A stretch of 47,063 bases of DNA from Halocafeteria seosinensis (lineage: Eukaryota > Sar > Bigyra > Bicosoecida), in NCBI GenBank assembly GCA_001687465.1, contig LVLI01000287.1, positions 1 to 47,063 of the forward strand. Direction: 5' to 3'. Position 1 is the stretch's first letter. The number at the start of each line of letters is the position of its first letter. A program made the translations under genes and the position numbers. This document shows, one piece after another, positions 31,343 through 42,633 of the stretch. The notes beneath the pieces were generated by a model, which made no database searches, was not told the DNA's origin, and saw nothing but the letters and a program-made list of their open reading frames with translations.

Positions 31343-31578
31343 ATGAACAGCAAACTTCCTCGCGCCTCAACTTGCCCTCAAGACAGGAAGTTGTGGATGC
31401 AAGGAGAGTGGGAGGTAAGTACATCACATACTGCATAGGACTTTTTTTTTAAATAAGGAGTAAAGCTGCGTATTTAGACCCGCAGGAGCTCGGGAAACTT
31501 TCTTCTTGTATAGAGTGGAAGAGCGCAAACATGGCTGGAGGACTGAAACCGCAGACAAAGCAAAACGCGGAAGACTAA
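31343..31578 (+). CDS. Possible small two-exon gene (54 aa)
   Basis: ATG at 31343 opens 24 codons ending GEWE, followed by a good donor (GTAAGT), a 71 bp intron with a T tract and acceptor CCCGCAG, then 31486-31578 continuing in phase to TAA (ELGKLSSCIEWKSANMAGG...). Intron length and splice sites match the other genes here. The protein is not recognised and there is no other support, so it may be chance or part of a longer transcript. Confidence 0.3.
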
Positions 31579-31787
31579 GCGGAAAGCTATTTCAAAGTGG
31601 TGGAAATGCGCAACCTAGATGGAACGCATTAAGCATGATGCAAGTACACAAGCCTGATGCGAGTAGGAAGGCAAATACAGCCCTTTGGAATTGTGGCGAA
31701 GCATTGTTTCATACTCAAGGTGATGGACACAATACACTAAAAGACGAATCGACGGCATTTCATATAGAAAATGAAAAAGCTACTTAA

Positions 31788-32213
31788 AAATTGTTTTGCG
31801 GAACCAAGGGTGTTGATAAACCCTTAGAGGAAGCAGGCTGGGTTGTTACATCTCTCGATAATGATCCAAAAACTAATCCAACAATTATGGAAGACATTCT
31901 CAAACTTGACTACAGAAGTCGCTGGCAACCAAGAGAATTTGAGGTAGTTTGGGCATCTCCGCCTTGTACAGAATACAGTCAGATGAGAAACATTTCTATC
32001 GCTCATGGCGTCCGATCGGAATCTAGAGTTTGCCAACAGTATCGTCGCAAGAACGTTAGACTTGGGACACTACCTTCGGCCCAAGTTCTGGTTCTTAGAA
32101 AACCCTGACACTGATTACTTAAATTTCAAGAGCTGGTGAAGGATATTCCTTTTGTTGGAGCGTTGTAAATATGGCTATCCTTATCGGAAAAGAACTAGGT
32201 TCTGGAAGGGTTA
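31788..32213 (+). pseudogene. Decayed DNA cytosine-C5 methyltransferase fragment
   Basis: It starts with KLFCGTKGVDKPLEEAGWVV, the SAM-binding motif I (F-C-G-T-x-G/S) of the family, then SLDNDPKTNPTIMEDILKLD and the catalytic loop WASPPCTEYSQ with the nucleophilic Cys. After about 32010 the reading continues in another frame (RNLEFANSIVARTLDL, LRPKFWFLENPDTDYLNFKS), meets TGA, and resumes with ERCKYGYPYRKRTRFWKG. There is no start codon (TAA lies immediately upstream). So at least one frameshift and one nonsense mutation are present. The F-W-F-L-E-N-P-D-T and K-Y-G-Y-P-Y-R-K-R-T phrases suggest the compact methyltransferases of phages and large DNA viruses of algae rather than eukaryotic DNMT1/3; this family assignment is from memory. 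Confidence 0.8.
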
Positions 32214-32243
32214 GACCTGAAGATGTGCGAATACGACTGACTA

Positions 32244-32422
32244 GGCGCAGGCATGGCTCCTCCTCCGATGCCTCCTGAACAAAACCAGTGTTGTGTTCCC
32301 TCACGGCGCATGTCAGCAAGACTGCAGGAACAGCGGGCTCGTCGCTGCNTAACATACCGCTCCTCATTAAGAGGATGTGGTCAACTCCTCGGCCGGTGGG
32401 CTATCTGTCACATATGTGTGTG
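32244..32422 (+). mobile_element. 179 bp, possibly full-length TG-tailed mini-element with perfect 10 bp target duplication
   Basis: Flanked by CGACTGACTA at 32234-32243 and 32423-32432, identical over 10 bp. It starts GGCGCAGGCATGGCTCC, contains a small hairpin (CCTCATTAAGAGG) and the palindrome CGGCCG, and ends GGTGGGCTATCTGTCACATA plus TG repeats. A frame from the ATG at 32253 stays open to a TGA in the right flank (58 codons); one base (32348) is N. The sequence has no clear tRNA-type A and B boxes; GGTCAACTCC is the only B-box-like string. It lies just downstream of the decayed methyltransferase. Confidence 0.85.
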
Positions 32423-32432
32423 CGACTGACTA

Positions 32433-33014
32433 TACCTCGGGAAAAACCTTCCGAAGAAGACACCTAGCAGTAGTTACTGGAACTCGAAACGATGATTCGA
32501 TGGGGTATCCATGGGTATCGCCCTTTCACAACCACTTTGAATCAACGGCATTCAACCTCTCCCGAGCTACCTATGTTAAGAGTACACACACACAGCACGC
32601 GCGCGCGCGCGTGTGTGTGTGTGTGTGTGTACGTATGTATGTAGCCTTGACACCACAGTCACTGAACTTCTCGCTGAAGTACTTCCAGTGGCCACGTACT
32701 TCCACTCAGCCAACTTCACAAACGTATCCCCTTTGTATTTGTCCTCTAGCATTACGCGTGTCTAGGTACAAGCGTATGAGCCTTCTTATTGCTATTCTCT
32801 TTTACTAGATGAACTAGATATTGTGGTAGGTGTAGTGTATAGCGTTTGTGGTGGGCTCTGTCGCCACACTGGATTTGAAGTACAACTTCACGATCATTCA
32901 GTGTTGTTATGCGCATTGCTAGACGATGCTATAATGTCAATACGTGAATAATTTGTAATTTTTTGTTCCTATTGACTTCTTCTTGGCGTCAAAGGGTCAA
33001 ATTACTGATATACG
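32433..33014. other. Intergenic with microsatellite, no gene seen
   Basis: Apart from the quasi-palindrome at 32583-32644 only short ORFs are present. The distal part must hold the promoter of the RadA gene. Confidence 0.4.
32583..32644. repeat. Alternating purine-pyrimidine quasi-palindrome, (AC)n-(GC)n-(GT)n
   Basis: The tract goes from TACACACACACA through eight or so CG/GC steps into a (GT) run and ACGTATGTATG. The two arms are complementary, so it can form a hairpin or cruciform, and alternating purine-pyrimidine DNA of this length is prone to Z-form. Confidence 0.85.
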
Positions 33015-35324
33015 ATGTATAAAATCCACAAAAACTTCAAGGCGCAGCCTTGCATTGGCTTCATCCAAGGTGCTATAAGAGCCCCAGGAGCCATAACGAC
33101 CATTCCCAGAGTGTTCGGTAAGGGTGCCTTGGCCACGCCCCACAAAGTGTTTTACCGTAGGTCGGCACCCGTGGAAGCAGCCTCATCAGCGTTTGGCCGC
33201 CGCAAACCGCGAACTTCCTCCTCCTCGGATAGTGGTACGTCGGCCTTCTTATGTACAGAGTGTGGCTTTACATCCCCAAAAGTGAGTCCTTTGTACACTG
33301 AACACCGCTTCAAGTGAGGCGCGCATTCTTAAACTGTTATTCCGCAGTGGTACGGACAATGCCCTTCTTGTAAAGAATGGGACTCGTTCAAGTTGCATAC
33401 GATTCCAAAAGAGAAGAAGAATAAGGGAAGCAGTGTGCGAAGACCTGACCAAGAAACCGCAGCTCGATTGAGTGGAACTGGAAAATCATTGGTGCAAGAG
33501 AACACAGGATTGCAGTCTATTCAATCGGTGTCGAAAAGGACGAGGGCACAGCGTCGCCAGTTATTCGCACCAGAAATTGTAAGAAGTTAAACACCAGGTC
33601 GTGAGATTGTTGCTGACTAAAAGTCTTCATGCAACACAGGATCGGGTCCTTGGAGGGGGATTAATGCCGGGAAGGTATGTTTATCCCACCGTGTATCTTC
33701 ATTTTCTCGTAACCTAATGCTAGCGTATGCATCCTTGCAGCGTTAATCTTGTCGCTGGAGCTCCCGGGATCGGCAAATCTACTTTGCTTATGCAATTAGC
33801 GGTAGCTTTATCTGGAGGCACTACATCCACCGGCCCGGAAAGCTTGGATGATCAGGACGATATTGTTGCTGCTGCTGCTCGAAACCGTCCATCCGACTAT
33901 GAAACGCGACCAGTTGTGTACATTTCTGGAGAGGAAAGCGTCGAGCAACTGAAAGACAGAGCAGATAGGCTAAACAATGTCGCACCGAATTTGTTTGTTC
34001 TTAACCAAACCAATGTTGATGATACACTAGCTGACATAACCGAAATGACTGGAGAAAGCGGTGGTCTTGGTGCTCTAATTGTGGATTCAATCCAGGCAAT
34101 GTATATGAATGATGTGCCTTCAGCTGCCGGTACCGTCAGTCAAGTAAGTAAATTGTTACCAAGTGGAGTGCTGAACCCTGCTTAGCACTACCAAAATTTT
34201 GCTACGCTGAAATGGATACAGGTCAGAGAGTGTGCATTACAATTCTTGCACTATTCCAAATCTACGGGCGTCCCCGTTTTCCTAGTTGGCCATGTGACCA
34301 AGTCTGGTGATATTGCTGGTCCCAAGATTCTAGAGCACATGGTTGACACAGTACTGTCTCTGGAAGGGGACTCGCATTACAACCATCGGATATTGAGAAG
34401 TGTAAAGAACAGGTCAGTGCTGCTTGTGTGACATCATCCATCGGTGAGTTTTCCACATGCACCCGGTCAAAGCAAGCATCCACTATTTCCAGGTTTGGAT
34501 CTACTTCCGAAATGGCGTTCTTGGACATGGCTGACAACGGCTTACGGGAAATTTCGAATCCCGGGGAACTCTTTCTTTCGTTTGATCCATCCAACTTGGA
34601 TTCCTTATGGGAAACACCTTCGGGAGCGGCTGTTACCTGCTCGTTGGAGGGAAGTAGACCACTCTGCGTTGAAATCCAGGTAGGCACAGTTGTTAGTGTA
34701 CATAAAGCAATAATGGCATAGCATAACGTTTCATAACTCCAGGCGCTGGCTACGCCTACCGTGTTTGAGTTCCCAAAGCATCGATCCTCTGGAATTGGAC
34801 TGGACCGTTTGCACATGCTTCTGGCTGTGCTTAGCAAGCATGCTCGCGTAAGACCTGGTAAATCCGATGTCTTCCTAAATGCGGTTGGGGGACTTCGCCT
34901 GGCTGATCCATCTAGTAAGGCTCCTTGTGAAGCTGCTACCTTGAACTACATCACACATCGTAATTCTGTCGGTTTGCAGTCGACCTGGCCGCTGCCATGG
35001 CAGTTGCCAGCAGTATTTCGCAGAGGCCGTTACCAATGGATACCGTCTTCATAGGTAGGTGGCAGTAGGCATGCCCATATGCGTTTGGAATAAATGTTGA
35101 CACATTGGTTGGCTCGGTTTTAACTACCAGGCGAAGTAGGGCTTGGCGGAGAACTACGCCCTGTGCCACAAATGGAGGCTCGGCTAAAGACTGTGCAGCA
35201 ACTTGGATTCCGCAAAGCAATCGTCGCTGAATCGAGAGCAAAACTACGATTACCTGACGTCAAGAGTCCCGAAATAATTCCAATGAAGAGTATTGCACAA
35301 ACTTTGAAATTTATGGGATACTAA
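33015..35324 (+). CDS. radA: Nucleus-encoded bacterial-type RadA (Sms) DNA repair ATPase, nine exons
   Basis: Exons 33015-33281, 33348-33578, 33640-33674, 33741-34143, 34222-34412, 34493-34679, 34743-34914, 34980-35054, 35131-35324 (introns 61-80 bp) give 584 residues. After a basic presequence (about 1-60) comes the zinc finger C80-x2-C83 ... C94-x2-C97 (FLCTECGFTSPKWYGQCPSC). The RecA-like core has Walker A GAPGIGKST (K190), LIVDSIQAM as Walker B, LVGHVTKSG, and the RadA-specific KNRFG motif (about 374-378). The Lon-protease-like C-terminus (VFLNAVGGLRLADPS, FIGEVGLGGELRPVPQ) is complete and ends SIAQTLKFMGY. In bacteria RadA processes recombination intermediates and drives branch migration; nuclear copies in plants and algae act in organelles. 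The long targeting sequence fits import, but plastid or mitochondrion cannot be decided. It converges with the next gene, the stop codons lying 11 bp apart. Confidence 0.95.
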
Positions 35325-35335
35325 TCAGCGGGACG

Positions 35336-38300
35336 TTAACATAGACGGGATCTTTGCAAATAGTTGCTGCTCAGTTGGGAGCAGAACTGATGGGATATGC
35401 CCTTCTCGACGCAACATTGTGCCCGCTTCAAAGCATCCAATTCTTCATTGAATTCGTTGGAAATCTCTTCTACAAATTCTTCATGTTTCCCTAGAAGTAT
35501 CATGACGGTCTCGCGACACTCCAAGTACGGAAATCCTGTGGTCAATGCAAGTGTAGGACGGTCCTTCCATCGAGCCGCGTAGTATTGAAGCCAGAATTCC
35601 AACAAGTTGCAAAAGCTCTGAAGCGTTTCTCTTTTATCCTCAACTTCTTCCGAAGGGGTGCCATGTTCTGAGTCTGTCCGATCCAAAGAGTTATACCATG
35701 CTTTCGTGAAAGGGACCGGAGGATATGCCGACGAGGCGTATGTCTGAAGCTGTTGCACAAACATAGGCAATTTGCCCTGCTTGTGAGCAATTATAAAATG
35801 CAGGATTGCAGTATTCAAGCAGCATATGTTTTCTTGGTTGATGCTCTCCACGTCGTGTATAACATCCATTACGTTCATCAACATAGGTACGGCCCAAAAA
35901 TGCAGAAACGAACATATTTCCGATTGGAACAATCGTTGCCCATTTGCTGGGGGTAAGCGAGACACGGCAGGTTCAAGTTGTTCCACATCAACAATGAACT
36001 CCCCACGTGCGTTGTAAGTCTGCGGTAATTCATGGGAAGTGCCAGCAATCGGAACAGTGAACGTCGTCCACTGAGGAAAGTCTTCAGCCTTCGCCGTGGG
36101 CTGAGCATTATATACTTCATGAGCCCATCTGCCATTGTTAGAAAACGTGTTCACCATGTCGCGAACCAACGGTATCCCTGTGCTCACCGAAAACAATTGA
36201 GGGGTTTCCGTGGATGTCGAGTCTTGCAATCTACACCAGTGCATTGTAAGCAGAATACTCCGCAGGAATACAGTCGAATCAACTGGACGTTGACACAGCG
36301 TCCTAAGAAACCGGTTGACTTCAACCTTCGACAGTTTATTCAAACCGATGTCGACGTCTTCCAGCGCACATGGGTTCATCTTTACAGTTTCTGCAAGCAA
36401 ATCGAACGCGCTTTGGAATGTTCTTAGTTCCAAATTTTTGTCGGGACTGCAAGAAGAGTGACCATGAGGACTCGAGTTATTCACGTCCCCACCTTGCTCT
36501 GTGTCAGGATCCAACGACCTTGAGTCGAGGAACTCGTCGAAGACGCTGAAACCAGATGAAACATATGCGCTGGCATCGCCATTTTCCAGATTCTCATTTT
36601 CGGACTTTCCGCGATGCCGGGAACGACGCCGCATATCCAAGTACTCTATTGATCGCATCAGATACTTAAGCAGTCCGTACCTTGCTGCCCACTTACGGAC
36701 GCTCACTGGGCTGTTACGGAGCAATGATTCGATACAAGAACTAAGCCAAAATCTGTAGGGACTCTTGAAAGAGCACCCAACAAGTAAACTAAGGGCTTGC
36801 GAAGCAACGCTTGCTTCAGCATCCAACCCACTTTGCCGGTATGAATCACAATCATAATGCAACAGTGCTTGAGCTATATTGTCACCGTTCGGGATATCCC
36901 TTTCTGATTTGCACAGATTCGCAAATTGACTCAACACTGTAATCGATTCAGACAGCTTGTCATCCGTTACATCATGACAGCTTAGATCTAAACCACAATC
37001 AGCACTCGTTACTAGGGGGCAGTATACAGAACGGAGAGGTTGGTTGACTGCTGGTTGGGGCATACTTCCCGGTGATTGACGAGGAAGGCCTTTGTCATAG
37101 GCCATATTCGCGACATCCAAGGAGTCTTTGTCTAAGGAAAGCGCTCCCGGACCTAAATTACTCTCTAATAACTCATCCAGGCTTTCTTCCCATAGTCCGG
37201 GCCGATTTGCAAAAAATGTTACTAGTGGGTTACTGCTGAGAGGAAGAACTCCGTGAGCTCCATATCCAACAGGCACCGACAAAGCTCTAGTCGTTCTTGG
37301 GGGAGCAGGGCCACCAGTATCAGTCAAGTCGCGAGTACTAAAACTGGCTTCTCCGTCGTATGCTTCCCGAGTGTCATGAGAGAGCTCCCATGGCCGCAGC
37401 AGAATTTCCAGGAACACTGCCAAAGCACTATCTACAGCCATCCTTTTCCCTCGCTCTGTTCTGATTGAGAGGGCCAAACTCTGGTCAAAACAGGGGCGGT
37501 TAAGATGCTGCGACATTGATTCGAGGAGCCTACTGGTCACGTTAGTCGAAAGCGAGCGAAACATCTGAGATGCACAATCCAGCAGTTTCGTATGCCATTC
37601 GGACACCTGGTGCTCTTCCATCTCAAAGAATGCTAATTCTTCAACACTGAAAGCGCGCCTTCGAGTTATCCACCTCTGCACAAACAATAAAAGAAAGGAC
37701 AATAAGTACATGTAGTCCACCTGTAAGGCCATCGTATAATGGGAGTATCCACGAGGTGCAGATGGTGAACACCATCTTGCAGATTAGAACTTTGCTATGG
37801 CACACTTCATGAACCTGTCCCTAGTGACAGTTCTAGAAGCAGGCCTTCGAGTGTGCCGCTACCGGTCGCAGCCAAAGCAGAACTTACCTCCAATGCAGTT
37901 CTTGATTCCCCTCGGTCCACAATGCTATGGAGTAACCGGAGAACTTGAATCTTATTGGAACTTTCCGGATCACATGTACAGCTGCAAACAAAGCCAGAAC
38001 GCAATGTAAGGATCCTAGTTACCCATAGCATGACTAACAACAAGCAAACAGCTTTGAAAATCCTCGTTCTATACGGCACATGGTAGACCGGAACAACGCA
38101 CAAAACAGCATTTCCCAGTACAAGAAAGTGCCGAGCCGATATATCTAGACCAAGAAACTTACCTCTCCCCGTGAAGTCGCGGAGGTTCCCAGTCAGCAGG
38201 CTTCTCTGTCCAGCTAAATGAGGTATGTTTTAGCAGCGTAGTTGTGGCTTGCATGATTCCATAGTCGGCCAAACAATCTTGGAGTGTTTTCCGATTGCGA

Positions 38301-41300
38301 GAGTTTAAAAGCCCACACAAGGTTACTATAACCTCTACCTGGTGAGCCGCTATAGCACTTTCGAGAACTTCATTCAAAATCCGGATAGCCTCTTTCACCC
38401 CGTACGGACCGTCGGGGCATAATCGTCGAAAAATATAAGACAGTGAAAAAGTGTGACTCCTATTTCTATCCTGAGACAAGGGGTCACCGCGAAGCTGCAC
38501 ACCTCGAAGACCCACCCTTCGCCTACCATCAGTCTCTTCATCCGATTCGTAGTCGGAGTCGAACGCACTCTCTTCCGCTGGAATTCGAGAAAACCGGTTT
38601 CTTCCAGAAGGGCTCTGTAAACCTTCATCCAATTTGACGAACGTGTCACCCTCTGTGTTGGCCTCTCTCATTTGCGAGCGGAAATGTAATCTTCTCAACC
38701 TTCTATCTATTTGATGTTCAAACCTATGTCGCGCATCTTCAGACTCATCGATAGCTCTACGCTCCGATCCTCTGGTAGAAGCAGAGATCGTGGTATTGCG
38801 TAGCATCGGCGCACAGTCTGAGACGGAGAAAATTGCCTTCTCGTCACAGGAAATCTCAGAGCCTTCGAAAGAGTCTAAAGAGTCTTCTTCACGTTTATCA
38901 GCTTGCTCGTATTGTTCTCGGTTGAAGAGCTGTTCCATCAGCAGCCAAGGTTGACATGAACCCAACAGCTCCCTAGAATTTCGGCGATGACTAAACGCGA
39001 AGGTGCTCAAGCTCTTTGCACTATGCAGAGAATGCGATGTCATCCCAAATGCACTACACAGACGGAAATTCCTTTCATTAACAAGTTCTGTGTAGTCTAT
39101 TGTGCCCGCTCCTACGGTAGCAAGTAAATGTCGCAATCGATATGCTTGATGCCATCCCTCGGACTCCGTTGCCGGGAGTTGTACTGTCTCCTTCAGGTCC
39201 ACTACTGGTCGTTGTTGCTCTCTTGAAGTATGCTTGGCATTGTCCTGTTCGGAGCAATCAATCAAGTTTACCCGTGTACGATGCAATCGTGAAGGAACGA
39301 AATAACCACATAAGTCCTTTACCGGAGCTAAACCGACAGCCTCCGCAACATCCGCAGTATTTTGAACGTTGTATTCAGTACCTACCAACGCTAGCAGCCT
39401 TCTTAGCGCTTTGTACTGGCCCGTTCTTCTCCAGTTTGTGTATCCCATAGGCCCTCGTCCTCGACTACCCGAAAGAAGCCCAGTTACCAGTAAGGACAAA
39501 CTCGTTCCCTTTGAGTCATTACAGCATACAACACGCAATATCTTGCGAATAACAGCGTCTCTATCAGAAGAATCTAATGCACAAAGTATGGATATACATA
39601 TGTTTAGCTCATGGATCCTGGCAGTGCGAACCAGGTCAGAAGAAGGACGAAAAAGCAGCTCTTCCTGGTCCTCAATGGGTCGTCCATAAGAAAGCGATTC
39701 GTAAAAGCACGAGGGTAACCCGCACATTTCACCAGGTGGTCTGGGGTGTTGCTTTGTGTGCTCCGATATGTTCCTGCGATTATTATAAGATAGAGGAGGG
39801 AATTCTTCGAAGATTCCGGGGACTAAAACATTTGCTTCTATTACTTTCCGATGGTCACGATCCGCCAGGGGCGCAGCACTAGCATGCGCTCCGGTTGGTC
39901 CAGGACGAATGAATGCCGGATGTCTGAATAGTCCAGCCAGATTAAGTGCACCCTCTTTTGAGCTACATTGAATAGGCTTGTGATACTCGGAGGCGACTTC
40001 CCATGAAGAAGAAACGTCGCTTGCCGCAATCTCTGCTGAACACCCGCTTATTTCTGCAACGATATTGAGTGCTTCGCGCTGAGAATCCGCGACGTCCCGA
40101 CCATCATCCGCCAGTTGTGTTACCATTGTATTGATCAATGCATGGAGATCATCGCCATACGAAGGAGTGAATTGGTCCAAGAACTGATCGATCATTGATG
40201 GCTCAGCGCTCTCTCCTTCCTCGCAGCCCGAGAACCTTGGCCGTAAGCGAAGCATTGATACTAGTCTGCTCAGCAGGTTTTCCTGCATCAGTAGCCCTCG
40301 CTGATTCTCTTGTATGATTCGTCGTATATATAATTCATCGTTTCCTCCTTTTTTCTTTCGATCTTCTTGATACCTGTCGCGTGTATTTGCTACGGGTGTT
40401 TTTTGGGTATTCTTACTGTCCTTAGACGACTTCCTTTTGCCACTAAGTCCAACGTAGCGTTCATTGTTTAATGCTTTCCAGGCGCATGGAGGTATGGCCC
40501 CTTTCTGCTCTTCGAGTTGCTCTCGTCTCCAACGATTAAGAACATCCAGTGCAGGTAGTGGATCTGTGAAATTCAACATGTTGATACAATGCTTGCAAAC
40601 CAATACCTGATACACGTGCCGAACAGAGGCCACCTACCGTCGATATCATGGACCTCAGGTTCAAATATCAACAGTGCCAGGACTCTACAAATCTTCGCCA
40701 AGCGCCTTGGCTCCAATGACTCGATAATTTGCCGAAACTCATCCAACTCCAAGAAACGAGGAACACCATGAGGTCCGCATGCAGCAACTGCTTCTTCCAA
40801 ACAAATAACAGCTGAGTCGAAGACGTCTGGGTACCTCAGGAAACTAACTATCAAAGACAGTATCTTATGATGGTACATCCATCGGTGATTAATTATTTTC
40901 CTCAAGAATGAGAGCTCCCTGAGCAAAGTAAGCAAATCTGTGACATAAAAAACATTGATTCAATCGGACCCCGCTATCCATCTACCGCACATATAAATCA
41001 CTACGCACCACTGGCCGTGCCACACAGCAATATCACCTTGTCCGGCTCAAGCTGTGTAACATTCTGTAGAATCCAATCGATCTTGTTCAACGATTCCAAT
41101 ATGAAGGCGGGACCTCTCAAGGAAGAAAAATGGGTGGTGAGGTTGTTGACGTCTTCGTCCGTCATTTTCTGGGCAAAAACTTTTTGAAGTGCCTGACCGA
41201 ATTAAGGGAAAACTCTTCATACTGTTATAAAGTAAACAGAATATGCGAATAGTGACTTACTAAAGCCGCTTTCCGTATTCCTTTCTGGATATTAAGGTCG

Positions 41301-41887
41301 GGAGACTTCACGAACTCCTCCAATACCCTCAGTGATGAAAAGCAGATGTTCACAACTTGTTCGATGCGTTCCAAAGATAACTTTTGTGGGAGAGGTGAAT
41401 CTTCTAGATCATCCATATCTTCCTCATCATCACCACCAGCATCCTCTTCTGTCGTAGCCGTATCTCCTGTCCGCTGCTCGGTCTCTTGTGTTGTATCGCC
41501 ACCTTGAGCACGTGCGGTGCGACGTTGACGGGTCTGTCTGCCACCGTTGTGTCTCCTTCGTTGACCCACACGCCGTCTTCTGCCAGTGTTCCCCGGTCGT
41601 TCTCTGGCTTCTTCCATCACTGTATCATATTGACGCTGTTGGGTACTATCAATGGCTTGTACAAGATGCTTGCGATGCCTTTCTCTGAACATCGGGCAAT
41701 TGGGGTCAGCGAATGACGCGTGCGGTGGCAATGCTGCAGGTGTCCGCGGAGGACACCCTCCACAGCACCTTTGATACCAGACTAAATTGACGACATTTAC
41801 CACTGGGGATATATTACGCGTAGTATCGCGCTGTGCCGTCGTAACTGGTGGTCTTGGGTGGCTGGAATTGCTTTCTCGAGAAGCCAT
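35336..41887 (-). CDS. TRPC4AP: TRPC4AP (TRUSS) homologue, very large, at least six exons
   Basis: Exons (minus) 41887-41261, 41192-41009, 40937-40638, 40563-38163, 37981-37888 and about 37720-35336 give about 1787 residues, roughly twice human TRPC4AP (797). Recognisable blocks are in order: LLTLLRELSFLRKIINHRWM, FDSAVICLEEAVAACG, FCRVLA-like KICRVLALLIFEPE, DPLPALDVLNRWRREQ with IPPCAWKALNNERYVG, CTCDPESSNKIQVLRLLHS, FWLSSCIESLLRNSPVSVRK, FQSAFDLLAETVKMNP, VDSTVFLRSILLTM, INQENICCLNTAILHFIIAH and FCNLLEFWLQYYAARWKDRP. Animal TRPC4AP is a CUL4-DDB1 ubiquitin ligase receptor. The extra length is acidic or Ser/Arg-rich inserts (for example the Arg/Asp-rich N-terminus and 39.9-38.4 kb). Intron 4 (181 bp) and the exon 5-6 boundary (37,675-37,888) are not firmly resolved. 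Confidence 0.85.
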
Positions 41888-42633
41888 TTTTTTCCCTCTC
41901 TTATCGCCCCTGTAGCGTCCGATTCAGGGTCCTCAATTTCGTGGATGTCTCTTATAGAGAAATCTGTGGAAATTAAACAACCGTAAGTGTCGGTATAAAC
42001 GTGCATACAGCATTTGTTTCAAAAAAGCCATCCGGTGTTCCCACCCATCCACCCACACACACACACACAGAAACACGTTATTTGAGCAAATCCACAACAA
42101 TACGTACATAAATGGTACCACAATCTCCCATACAGAAATCGAGCCGTACCATCCCAATGGAGATATGAGCTTGCAAGGATGCATGCAGCTCGATAAACGA
42201 CCGAATTTGTCCCGGTTTGTACCTAGAAGAAATGTTTGACAGCTTACAAGTCCTTCAGGACGACTCCTTAGTCACTCCTAGCTGTAGGAAGTCTTCGTGA
42301 CACAAGTTGGTGTATCAGAATCTGATACTGTTGAGTTTGTGAAATTGTTTGTGGTTGAGTAATGTATTAGCCCACGGTAACTGAGTAGTTACTTACTGGC
42401 CACGCAGGCGTAAATTTGCTATCATCCCTGACACATGTGATACGGGCAAAATGCTCGATACACTCACTGGGAGTTATGGAAGGACTGGAGGGTTATCGTT
42501 AAACTGGTATTGTGGACGCGCTTTTCCCAAGTACTCAACAATCCAATTTGCTCCAATAGACGAGCAATTTTCACAACAGAAGAAAACTCCTAACATTTTC
42601 GCTGAGCATTGTGAACAACTCTTAGAAGCCAGC
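41888..42633. other. Intergenic with (CA)n microsatellite, no gene seen
   Basis: Upstream of the TRPC4AP start. A pure CA run lies at about 42053-42069; it lacks the TGACAGATAGCC core, so it is not counted as a mini-element. A short plus-strand ORF (42451-42654) has no supporting feature. Confidence 0.4.

Noticed and set aside
42053-42069. (CA)n run as another mini-element
   Set aside because: It lacks the TGACAGATAGCC core and flanking duplications; a plain microsatellite.
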